Shown here: in pieces, positions 1 to 5,791 of the stretch
How positions within the stretch are numbered: the stretch's first letter is position 1
Layout of the letters: each line of letters starts with the position of its first letter
NCBI GenBank assembly: GCA_031381645.1
Contig: JANMYB010000076.1
Span: forward strand, 1 to 9,267
DNA: 9,267 nucleotides
Direction: 5' to 3'
DNA from: Methylotenera_A sp031381645
GTDB lineage: Bacteria > Pseudomonadota > Gammaproteobacteria > Burkholderiales > Methylophilaceae
The notes under the pieces: model-generated
The model's input: the letters and a program-made list of their open reading frames with translations, nothing else
Told to the model about the DNA's origin: nothing
Database searches by the model: none
Position numbers and translations under genes: made by a program

Positions 1-44
1 CCCGCTTGACTGCCGCCGTCGCCCACTTAGCTCAAACGTTAGGT
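1..44 (+). other. Partial attC recombination site (right end)
   Basis: The window starts inside an integron attC site. A canonical right core site GTTAGGT (consensus GTTRRRY) lies at 38-44, preceded by an AGCTCAAAC-like L' stretch, and a new open reading frame begins 12 bases later. The recombination point in such sites is between the G and the first T, so the following cassette would start at base 39. The left half of the site is outside the window, so its length and folding cannot be judged. Confidence 0.72.
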
Positions 45-55
45 GTAAAAAAGCT

Positions 56-547
56 ATGACGGTAATGGACGACTTTGAAAAAATGAATTGGCATGACAAC
101 CATATTCATAACTTTCATATTCGTGAGGGCGAAGATGACTGGAGCGGTGTATTAGAGCTTGATATTGATTACATCCTAGAGTGGCAAAATGCAGAAAACA
201 ACAGCTTTAACTTTCTTATAAATCCAGCCACACTTTGTTTTCATGGCGTTACTGACTTGGTTATAAAAATTGATTACTCAAAAGCTCCAGCTCGTGTTGG
301 GCCAATAATGATTCACGAAATACAGCGAGAACTTAAAAGCTCTCCTAACGGGTATTCAACCTTTAATTGGAGTATTGAACTTGGTTGGCCTACCGAGAGT
401 TTTATATCATTTTCAGCAGATGGTTTTAGTCAAGTATTGCGTGGCAAGTCTGTAATGTCAGGTTCACAGTACTTGTTGCCTTTAGAGCGTCAAGCATCAT
501 TACACCTAACCCATCATTCAAGCGGGACGCCTAACGGCGCCCCTTAA
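56..547 (+). CDS. Integron cassette protein of unknown function (163 aa)
   Basis: This is a small, probably cytosolic protein without signal peptide or membrane segments. It has an acidic, aromatic-rich N-terminal half: WHDN at about residues 12-15, a GEDDWSG stretch near 25-31, then an LDIDYILEW segment. From memory, proteins with this WHDN/DIDYI pattern recur in integron cassettes, and I know no established function. The gene fills a cassette bounded by core sites at 38-44 and 555-561. The last ~14 residues (ending SSGTPNGAP) are encoded by the attC itself, and the TAA stop lies within it. This is common for cassette genes, so the C-terminal tail probably adds nothing to function. The ATG at 56 is used; ATG 65 (Met4) is an equally good start, since neither has a clear Shine-Dalgarno. 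No promoter is visible inside the cassette, so expression probably depends on upstream read-through. Confidence 0.8.
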   Translation: MTVMDDFEKMNWHDNHIHNFHIREGEDDWSGVLELDIDYILEWQNAENNSFNFLINPATLCFHGVTDLVIKIDYSKAPARVGPIMIHEIQRELKSSPNGYSTFNWSIELGWPTESFISFSADGFSQVLRGKSVMSGSQYLLPLERQASLHLTHHSSGTPNGAP

Positions 548-561
548 TTCAAACGATAAGC
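504..561 (+). other. attC site of the first cassette, with altered R' core
   Basis: The site starts with R'' ACCTAAC (504-510, consensus RYYYAAC). A central imperfect stem GGGACGCC / GGCGCCCC surrounds a TAAC loop at about 524-543, and an AATTCAAAC L' stretch precedes the expected right core site. That core is GATAAGC (555-561) instead of GTTRRRY: the second base is A instead of T, destroying the GTT triplet at the crossover point. At 58 bp the length is at the short end of the usual attC range. The site overlaps the 3' end of the upstream cassette gene. I infer reduced or absent recombination at this core, but that is not shown by sequence alone. Confidence 0.65.
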
Positions 562-584
562 GGTCGCTGCGCTCCCGCTTATCG
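554..584. repeat. Perfect 10-bp palindrome joining two attC-like core sites
   Basis: CGATAAGCGG (554-563) and CCGCTTATCG (575-584) are exact reverse complements separated by 11 bases. The left arm contains the altered right core GATAAGC of the preceding attC. The right arm contains GCTTATC (577-583), one base from an R'' core (RYYYAAC). Both carry the matching A/T change, so the stem stays fully paired. It could be a simple hairpin in an attC variant or the junction of a gene-less cassette. Confidence 0.8.
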
Positions 585-742
585 TGGTGCGAGTTATCTC
601 AACTTCGGGATGGTCGCTACGCGACCCCTATCCCTTCGTTGATTCGAACACCGCTGCGCGGCTTGCGCCCACTCACAATTAAATCTATGCTATGCATATC
701 TTTAATTATTCGGGGTGTCGCATAACTCGCACCACGTTAGGT
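577..742 (+). other. Long branched attC-like site / ORF-less cassette
   Basis: A perfect 14-bp inverted repeat, GTGGTGCGAGTTAT (584-597) and ATAACTCGCACCAC (722-735), is flanked by near-R'' GCTTATC (577-583) and canonical R' GTTAGGT (736-742). This matches attC architecture, although 166 bp is long for one. The interior holds further hairpins rather than one simple stem. CAAC..GTTG, GGGAT..ATCCC and GGTCGC-TAC-GCGACC nest within 600-641. CCGC-TGC-GCGG is at 651-661. AATTAAA / TTTAATT (677-683, 701-707) encloses TATGC-TAT-GCATA (686-698). No convincing ORF exists in the 208 bases between the flanking genes. If the altered core at 555 was once active, 556-736 is a cassette consisting only of an attC. 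Confidence 0.6.
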
Positions 743-755
743 CGCGAGGCTATCT

Positions 756-1310
756 ATGACCCGTCCCAATGACGAACAGATCGAGTTCTTCCTTCGGCAT
801 CAGATCCCGCTGTCACAGGTGTTTGACGCGACTGGATACAGTAGGAGCGAGTACGAGGCGATCATGAGCGAACTCGGTATGATCGTAGCGATTGGCGTTT
901 CACCATGCGCTCGCGCTGGTCACACCATCCGAACGCGCGCCGGGCATTGTGTCCAGTGCGGAACGCATAACCTCGCCTTTCTTCGGCGCTTCGATGATGC
1001 GGGCTACGTGTACGTTGCTTCTTCTGAGTCCCTTCGATTGGTCAAAGTGGGTACTACTTCCGATGCAGATGCGCGGCTGTCGACGCTAAATTACTTCGGG
1101 TACGGCGGAACCTATGACTGGGCGATGCAATTTGTTCGCCATTGCCCGAGAGCAGGACGGATAGAATTTCTCGCGCAGCAGGAACTATGGCGCTACGTAG
1201 TCTGGCGTGACTACGAGAAACAGGGCGAGTCGGTCCGATGTCAGGAGCTCTTTAGTTGCACCGCCAGGGTCGCAATTTCGGCCGTAAAGAATTCGCTGGA
1301 AAGCTCGTAG
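756..1310 (+). CDS. GIY-YIG / T5orf172-like nuclease-domain cassette protein
   Basis: The 184-residue protein has three parts. Residues ~5-45 form a helical region resembling a small DNA-binding or helix-turn-helix segment. Residues ~51-68 are a Cys/His cluster (C51, H56, H64, C65, C68) likely to bind zinc. A compact GIY-YIG-superfamily domain follows: YVYV at 84-87 for the GIY strand, VKVGTT at 96-101 for the YIG strand, R107 as the usual catalytic arginine, E137 as the metal-binding glutamate, and a C-terminal CQELF. This arrangement resembles the T5orf172/MUG113 branch. Endonuclease activity is inferred from the family; the substrate is unknown. A GAGG Shine-Dalgarno (746-749), six bases before ATG 756, supports the start. 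It follows directly on the canonical core site at 736-742, so it is a cassette gene. It is visibly more GC-rich than the neighbouring cassette and core genes, consistent with separate origin. Its stop lies inside a repeat, so the extreme C-terminus may not be original. Confidence 0.78.
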   Translation: MTRPNDEQIEFFLRHQIPLSQVFDATGYSRSEYEAIMSELGMIVAIGVSPCARAGHTIRTRAGHCVQCGTHNLAFLRRFDDAGYVYVASSESLRLVKVGTTSDADARLSTLNYFGYGGTYDWAMQFVRHCPRAGRIEFLAQQELWRYVVWRDYEKQGESVRCQELFSCTARVAISAVKNSLESS

Positions 1311-1385
1311 GTTGGGGTGAATTGATTTCATGAACCCCAACATTTCTTAACACGCTGGGGTTCGCTACACTCACCGCCAACCTAC
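1307..1385. repeat. Palindromic intergenic repeat (REP-like) abutting the last cassette gene
   Basis: The outer arms are GTAGGTTGG (1307-1315) and CCAACCTAC (1377-1385), extended imperfectly by GGGTGA / TCACCG. The inner arms are GAACCCCA (1332-1339) and TGGGGTTC (1356-1363). The result is a nested, cruciform-capable structure. From memory, elements starting GTAGGTTGGGGTGA are dispersed in many proteobacterial genomes; this was not checked. The TAG stop of the nuclease-like gene (1308-1310) is part of the element. It occupies the place where the cassette's attC should be. Confidence 0.75.
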
Positions 1386-1698
1386 AAATTCACAAATTCA
1401 CGTGGTTTTTCAATCCCCTTGCCGCGCCTTCGGCTTGAGCCCGCAGATGGAAAGCGGCGAGGACTGTCTGAGCGAAGCGAGTTCCGCAGCCGCCCATATG
1501 CGGCGCTAAGACCGGAGGATAAAGCGGCAGCGGGGTGTCATTTGCTTTGGTTACTTTCCTTTGGACAAGCAAAGGAAAGTAACTCGCCCGCCGCGCGAAA
1601 GCGGCTTAATGAGAAAGTCACTGGATTCCGTGTCAAGCACGGAATGACGGCAAAGCCAGTATTTGGCTTGTCCGTGGAATATATGCGTTAAAGCGCAT
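1386..1698. repeat. Composite intergenic repeat region without a credible gene
   Basis: This stretch between the integron end and ygiQ is built of short inverted repeats: GCCGC/GCGGC (1489-1493, 1500-1504), a perfect 14-bp hairpin (1550-1583), GCCGC/GCGGC (1590-1594, 1601-1605), ATTCCGTG/CACGGAAT (1625-1645), AAGCCA/TGGCTT (1653-1669) and ATGCG/CGCAT (1683-1698). The segments TGAGCGAAGCGAGTT, the TTTGGTTACTTTC motif and GGATTCCGTGTCAAGCACGG resemble dispersed repeats of beta- and gammaproteobacteria that often yield spurious ORFs. Short ORFs on both strands (1390-1572 minus, 1419-1691 plus) follow the repeat and are not called. No T-run terminator was seen. Confidence 0.6.
1550..1583. repeat. 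Perfect 14-bp inverted repeat, 6-base loop
   Basis: GTTACTTTCCTTTG (1550-1563) and CAAAGGAAAGTAAC (1570-1583) are exact complements around GACAAG. The hairpin is strong but not followed by a T-run on either strand, so it is not a standard intrinsic terminator. It is the core of the composite repeat region and could mark the boundary or recognition structure of a small mobile element. Confidence 0.8.
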
Positions 1699-1771
1699 TA
1701 TTCACACGCCAAAACACCTGCTCTGCAAGCCAATATCCATGAGCCTTCCAGGCCGATTAATTTAGAAAAAA

Positions 1772-3955
1772 TTAACGTGCTTTTGCAGGTTTTTTAAACG
1801 CAGGCCTAGCCGCGTTTTTAAAGTTATTAAAAGCTTTCGGCAATGCTTTGGGTTTAAACACGCTACCATCCGATTGCCGCACAGAGCCCATCACCGCTGG
1901 CTGAAACGCGGGCACTAAATGTTTTTTGCTATTACCGATTAAATCTGCCCTGCCCATTTTTTTAAGCGCTTCGCGCAGCATCGGCCAGTTTGCGGGGTCG
2001 TGATAACGAATAAACGCCTTGTGCAGTTTGCGCACGTTACCTGCCTTGGGTATCGGCACATTTTCAGAATCCGCCGTCACTTTGCGCAGCGGGTTTTTGC
2101 CACTGTGGTACATGGCAGTCGCCATTGCCATCGGCGTGGGCGTAAAGTTTTGTACTTGGTCTAACCTAAACTCGTATTTTTTCAGCCATAGCGCCAAATT
2201 CAGCATATCTTCATCTGTGGTGCCTGGGTGCGCGGCAATAAAATAGGGAATGAGATACTGCTTTTTACCCACCTCGGCGCTGAATTTTTCAAACATGGCT
2301 TTAAATTCATCGTACGCGCCCATGCCCGGCTTCATCATTTTGCTGAGCACGTTTTCTTCACTGTGTTCTGGAGCGATTTTTAAGTAGCCGCCGACGTGAT
2401 GCTGTACCAGCTCTTTCACGTATTCTGGCGACTTTACCGCCAAATCGTAACGCAAACCAGAACCGATTAATATCTTTTTAACGCCTTTAATGGCGCGAGC
2501 TTTTCGATACAGCTGAATCAGCGCGCTGTGATCGGTATTCAAATTCTCACAAATGCCTGGGTAAACGCATGACAATTTTCTGCAAGCCTGTTCGATTTTC
2601 TCGCTTTTACACGCAATACGATACATATTGGCAGTCGGGCCGCCAAGATCAGAAATAATACCAGTAAAACCATCCACTTTATCGCGAATTTCTTCAACTT
2701 CTTTGAGAATTGATTCCTCACTGCGGCTTTGAATAATACGGCCTTCGTGCTCGGTAATGCTACAAAACGTACAGCCGCCAAAACAACCGCGCATAATGTT
2801 GACACTAAAACGTATCATCTCCCAAGCCGGAATTTTGGCGTTTTTATAAATCGGGTGCGGCTTGCGCGCGTACGGCATATCATAGACATAATCCATCTCT
2901 TTAGTCGTCAATGGAATCGGCGGCGGATTCAACCACACTTCGCGGTCGCCATGCTTTTGCACCAGCGCGCGCGCATTGCCTGGGTTAGCCTCTAGGTGCA
3001 ACACCCGTGAAGCGTGGGCGTACAAAATGGGGTCTTTTGATACTTCTTCGTAATCGGGCAAGCGCACCACTTGCATGCTTCTATCGGCCTTTGGTTTGCG
3101 GATTATTTGAATTGGATTTGTACCTTCGGGTAGTTTTGGCTCGTCTTTTTTAGCTTCTGTTTCGCAGCTTGTTCCTGCACCCATTTTCATCTCATACGGG
3201 TCAATCGGCTTATCAATCGTGCCTGGGCGGTCTAATTTTGTAGATTCTACTTCCGCCCAACCTTCTGGAATATTTTTGCGTAAAAAAGCAGTACCGCGAA
3301 TGTCTTGAATATCCGCCACTTTTTCACCTTTGGCGATACGGTGACTTAATTCCACCAAGGCGCGCTCGGCGTTGCCATAGAGCAAAATATCCGCTTTACT
3401 ATCCACCAAAATACTACGGCGCACTTTGTCGCTCCAGTAATCGTAATGTGCAATGCGACGCAAACTGGCTTCGATGCTGCCAATCACTAACGGGACGCTT
3501 GAATAAGCTTCACGACAACGTTGCGAGTACACCAAAACGGCTCTATCTGGGCGCTTATTCGGCGCGGCATCCGCCGTGTAGGCATCATCAGAACGGATTT
3601 TTCTATCAGCCGTGTAGCGATTAACCATGCTATCCATATTGCCAGCGGTGATGCCAAAGTAGAGATTCGGTTTGCCGAGTGCTTTGAAGGCTTTTGCATC
3701 TTGCCAATCGGGCTGCGCGATAATACCAACGCGGAAACCCTGCGCTTCAAGCAAACGCCCAACCAGCGCCATGCCGAAACTGGGATGATCGATATAAGCA
3801 TCGCCCGTGACCAAAATAATGTCGCAAGAATCCCAACCCAACTCGTCCATTTCGGCGCGCGTCATCGGCAGCATGTTGGCCGTGCCAAAGCGCTTCGCCC
3901 AATACGGGCGATAGGCGAAAATCGGTTTGGCTAGATTATTGGTGTATAACTCCAT
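1772..3955 (-). CDS. ygiQ: YgiQ-family radical SAM protein
   Basis: This is a 727-residue cytosolic protein of the YgiQ (UPF0313) family of radical S-adenosylmethionine enzymes; the reaction is not established for the family as far as I know. The radical SAM cluster motif CxxxCxxC is C391-FGG-C395-TF-C398, within RGCFGGCTFCS, and should hold a [4Fe-4S] cluster. The N-terminal part carries the family signature around residues 30-60 (LPMTRAEMDELGWD, then VTGDAYIDHPSFG), and the radical SAM barrel fills the C-terminal half. Two flexible charged linkers appear near 240-300 and after ~690, where the tail is rich in K, A, F and P. Length fits the family. The start at ATG 3955 is preferred because YWAKRFG near residue 18 is conserved, although no clear Shine-Dalgarno is visible. 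It runs convergently towards the integron end. Its TAA stop overlaps a weak AT hairpin (TTAATTT/AAATTAA, 1757-1775) that I do not call a terminator. Confidence 0.93.
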   Translation of the reverse strand: MELYTNNLAKPIFAYRPYWAKRFGTANMLPMTRAEMDELGWDSCDIILVTGDAYIDHPSFGMALVGRLLEAQGFRVGIIAQPDWQDAKAFKALGKPNLYFGITAGNMDSMVNRYTADRKIRSDDAYTADAAPNKRPDRAVLVYSQRCREAYSSVPLVIGSIEASLRRIAHYDYWSDKVRRSILVDSKADILLYGNAERALVELSHRIAKGEKVADIQDIRGTAFLRKNIPEGWAEVESTKLDRPGTIDKPIDPYEMKMGAGTSCETEAKKDEPKLPEGTNPIQIIRKPKADRSMQVVRLPDYEEVSKDPILYAHASRVLHLEANPGNARALVQKHGDREVWLNPPPIPLTTKEMDYVYDMPYARKPHPIYKNAKIPAWEMIRFSVNIMRGCFGGCTFCSITEHEGRIIQSRSEESILKEVEEIRDKVDGFTGIISDLGGPTANMYRIACKSEKIEQACRKLSCVYPGICENLNTDHSALIQLYRKARAIKGVKKILIGSGLRYDLAVKSPEYVKELVQHHVGGYLKIAPEHSEENVLSKMMKPGMGAYDEFKAMFEKFSAEVGKKQYLIPYFIAAHPGTTDEDMLNLALWLKKYEFRLDQVQNFTPTPMAMATAMYHSGKNPLRKVTADSENVPIPKAGNVRKLHKAFIRYHDPANWPMLREALKKMGRADLIGNSKKHLVPAFQPAVMGSVRQSDGSVFKPKALPKAFNNFKNAARPAFKKPAKAR

Positions 3956-3964
3956 AAGGCGCGC

Positions 3965-3992
3965 ATTCTACGCACTTTTCATTAAATTACAA
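3965..3992 (-). promoter_or_regulatory. Candidate sigma-70 promoter of ygiQ
   Basis: Read on the minus strand, TTGTAA (3987-3992) and TAGAAT (3965-3970) are separated by 16 bases, a fair -35/-10 pair. Transcription would begin near 3958, only a few bases before the ATG, giving an almost leaderless transcript; this lowers confidence or would explain the missing Shine-Dalgarno. The -35 region overlaps a copy of ATTAAATTAC that also occurs twice in the divergent region at 4273-4301. Confidence 0.35.
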
Positions 3993-4022
3993 AGACTTAT
4001 GGTGTTTATTTTTTAGTTCAAC

Positions 4023-4232
4023 TTAGTGTAAAACTTCAACATAACCGTCATTTTTCAACACCAATAGCACCACATCCACTTCCACCAAGTGTGGATTTGA
4101 GCGCTGAATTTCATCCACAGTTCTCACGCCATCCACCTGCTTTAAATATTCCCGCAGTTTTAATTGCAAACCTTGGCTACGCAATGAAGCTTCTTCAATC
4201 CCTTTTAGGGTTTTTTTATAAATCGTGTTCAT
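4023..4232 (-). CDS. Small hypothetical protein (69 aa), winged-helix-like
   Basis: This short soluble protein is mostly helical, with LREYLKQVDGVRTVDEI around residues 26-42 and an ending GYVEVLH. From memory, the pattern KTLKGIEEASLRSQGL followed by R-LL-VDG-R is frequent in uncharacterised betaproteobacterial proteins, sometimes as the N-terminal part of longer ones. It suggests a small winged-helix fold, but no function can be assigned. GGGGAAG about ten bases upstream of the ATG on the minus strand is an acceptable ribosome binding site. The gene is 67 bases upstream of ygiQ in the same direction, and a promoter-like sequence lies in that gap, so co-transcription is possible but not required. 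It is divergent from the HMA-MauE gene. Confidence 0.65.
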   Translation of the reverse strand: MNTIYKKTLKGIEEASLRSQGLQLKLREYLKQVDGVRTVDEIQRSNPHLVEVDVVLLVLKNDGYVEVLH

Positions 4233-4272
4233 AAATAAATCACTTCCCCGAAAATTTATGTTTTAAATTTAT

Positions 4273-4301
4273 TGTTATTAAATTACCTGTTATTAAATTA
4301 C
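4273..4301. repeat. Two tandem 14-bp copies in divergent promoter region
   Basis: TGTTATTAAATTAC occurs at 4273-4286 and again at 4288-4301, a 15-bp period in the 104-bp AT-rich gap between divergent genes (4233-4336). The core ATTAAATTAC recurs at 3981-3990, upstream of ygiQ. It may be a paired operator or an AT-rich upstream promoter element, or simply a small tandem duplication. A -10-like TATAGT (4324-4329) lies just before the ATG at 4337 without a convincing -35, so no promoter is called there. Confidence 0.6.
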
Positions 4302-4336
4302 AGCTTACACGGTTTTTATAGGTTATAGTTAATACG

Positions 4337-5071
4337 ATGAAAACACACGCAATTTACTCGATTTCTGGCATGACTTGCAACAACTGCGTTGCCAAGGTAA
4401 AGACTGCTTTAGCGCCGTATGCGGACACTGTAGAAGTGACGCTAAAGCCGCCTCAAATAAAGCTTACAGTGCAAAAAGAAACGATTGAAAACTTAAATGC
4501 CCTATTGAAAAACATCGGTAACTATCACATTGGCGCGGAGATTTTGCCTAAAAATCTTGTAGAAACAAATCAGGCGAATAATAGTGAAGATGAAAAATCA
4601 TTTTCTGTGACTTACAAGCCGCTACTGCTCGTGTTTTTCTACATTTTATTGGTTACTTTAACGATTGAAATTGCGAGTGACGAATTTCGTTTACACCGTT
4701 TTATGCCAAACTTTATGGCAGGATTTTTCTTAGTATTTTCGTTTTTCAAACTGCTCGATTTACGCGGTTTTGCACAAAGTTACGCCATGTATGATTTATT
4801 GGCAAAAAAATTACCCGTTTATGGCTACTTTTATCCTTTTATAGAACTTGCTCTGGGAACCGCTTATTTATTAGGCTACAGGCCGATGCTAATTAATGTG
4901 ATTACATTGATTGTAATGACTTTTTCTAGCATTGGTGTGATTTTAGCAGTTGCAAACAAGCAGAAAATCCGCTGTGCTTGCCTCGGCACAGGCTTTAATT
5001 TGCCCATGACGACGGTGACGATTATCGAGGATTTGCTGATGGCGGGCATGGCAGCTTGGATGTTAATTTGA
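4337..5071 (+). CDS. HMA domain-MauE/DoxX-like membrane fusion protein
   Basis: The 244-residue protein fuses two modules. Residues 1-70 are a heavy-metal-associated domain with GMTCNNC at 11-17; C14 and C17 would bind a soft metal such as copper(I). After a short polar linker (70-92) come about five hydrophobic segments at roughly 94-114, 124-140, 161-180, 183-206 and 224-243. The last part has a Cys pair (C213, C215, in CACLG) before the final helix. That resembles MauE/DoxX-type membrane proteins, which are linked to redox or disulfide functions. Role in metal handling or thiol redox at the inner membrane is inferred. There is no signal peptide, so the metal domain probably faces the cytoplasm. 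The TGA stop is one base before the aat start, making translational coupling likely. The ATG at 4337 places the metal motif at the normal distance from the N-terminus; the Shine-Dalgarno is weak. Confidence 0.85.
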   Translation: MKTHAIYSISGMTCNNCVAKVKTALAPYADTVEVTLKPPQIKLTVQKETIENLNALLKNIGNYHIGAEILPKNLVETNQANNSEDEKSFSVTYKPLLLVFFYILLVTLTIEIASDEFRLHRFMPNFMAGFFLVFSFFKLLDLRGFAQSYAMYDLLAKKLPVYGYFYPFIELALGTAYLLGYRPMLINVITLIVMTFSSIGVILAVANKQKIRCACLGTGFNLPMTTVTIIEDLLMAGMAAWMLI

Positions 5072-5072
5072 A

Positions 5073-5786
5073 TTGAGCAACGGCTACTATCAATTGGAAG
5101 CTGGTCGCGTCGCGGCTTTAGAAAGCGAAGGCGAAGACGTTTGCGCTTTTCCACCACTCACCCAAGCTTTAAGCGAGCCGAACGGCTTAATTGCAATTGG
5201 TGGCGATTTGTCGCCCACGCGCCTTTTAAATGCTTACAGTCTAGGAATTTTCCCTTGGTTTAACGCGAACGAGCCGATTATATGGTGGAGCCCAAACCCT
5301 CGCATGGTGTTGTTTCCAGAAGAGTTAAAAGTTTCCGCATCACTCAAAAAAACGCTCAAAAAACAGCCGTTTGAAATACGCTTTAACACGGCTTTTCGCG
5401 AGGTAATGACGGCTTGTAGCCAAACGCCGCGAGACGCGCAAGCAGACAACCATCAATCAAACACATGGATTAGCAACGAAATGATTAATGCGTATTGCCA
5501 ATTGCACGATTTGGGTTTTGCAATATGCGCAGAAAGCTGGCTTGGAAGTCAATTGGTAGGCGGTTGCTATGGCATTAAAATAGGCCATATGTTTTATGGC
5601 GAAAGCATGTTTTACACGCACACCGACGCCTCAAAAGTCGCGTTTGTGCATTTGGTAAATTATCTTAAAAATCAAAGTGTTGGCATGATAGATTGCCAAA
5701 TGAAAACGCCTTTACTCGCCAGTTTTGGCGGCCGCGAAATTGATCGTGAAGACTTTGCCACAAAACTAAAAAACTTGATAAACTAA
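5073..5786 (+). CDS. aat: Leucyl/phenylalanyl-tRNA--protein transferase
   Basis: Aat moves Leu or Phe from its aminoacyl-tRNA onto proteins with N-terminal Arg or Lys, making them substrates for ClpS/ClpAP degradation in the cytosol. The 237 residues match the family length and motifs: GGDLSPTRLL and GIFPWF (43-63), WWSPNPRMVLFP (71-82), GCYGIKIG then FYGESMF (164-180) and DCQ (207-209). D207, Q209 and E177 correspond to conserved catalytic-pocket residues described for the E. coli enzyme. The only plausible starts are TTG 5073 and TTG 5094; the frame is closed further upstream by a TAA at 5064-5066. TTG 5073 is chosen because it follows the previous stop by one base, suggesting coupled translation, but no good Shine-Dalgarno is present. 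The next gene is the sister N-degron transferase, five bases downstream. Identity is secure; the exact start is not. Confidence 0.96.
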   Translation: MSNGYYQLEAGRVAALESEGEDVCAFPPLTQALSEPNGLIAIGGDLSPTRLLNAYSLGIFPWFNANEPIIWWSPNPRMVLFPEELKVSASLKKTLKKQPFEIRFNTAFREVMTACSQTPRDAQADNHQSNTWISNEMINAYCQLHDLGFAICAESWLGSQLVGGCYGIKIGHMFYGESMFYTHTDASKVAFVHLVNYLKNQSVGMIDCQMKTPLLASFGGREIDREDFATKLKNLIN

Positions 5787-5791
5787 TCAGC

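Noticed and set aside
554..742. CRISPR array or insertion sequence
   Set aside because: There are no regularly spaced direct repeats and no transposase; the repeats are inverted and flanked by integron core-type sites.
892..1089. 65-residue ORF in another frame of the nuclease-like gene
   Set aside because: It is nested in a gene with recognisable motifs and a good Shine-Dalgarno; it has no independent support.
1307..1385. attC of the last cassette
   Set aside because: It has inverted repeats but no RYYYAAC/GTTRRRY pair in the right order, and its ends read as a dispersed palindromic repeat.
1390..1572. 60-residue minus-strand ORF in the repeat region
   Set aside because: It is entirely within inverted-repeat DNA, has no ribosome binding site of note, and looks like the typical spurious ORF of a dispersed repeat.
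1550..1583. Intrinsic terminator for the cassette array or ygiQ
   Set aside because: The stem is strong, but there is no T-run on either strand, and it lies in repeat DNA.
1419..1691. 90-residue plus-strand ORF in the repeat region
   Set aside because: It spans several hairpins, and its translation (GFRVKHGMT-type end) is the usual by-product of the repeat sequence rather than a gene.
3521..3934. 137-residue ORF opposite ygiQ
   Set aside because: It is antisense to the conserved N-terminal part of YgiQ, which is well supported.
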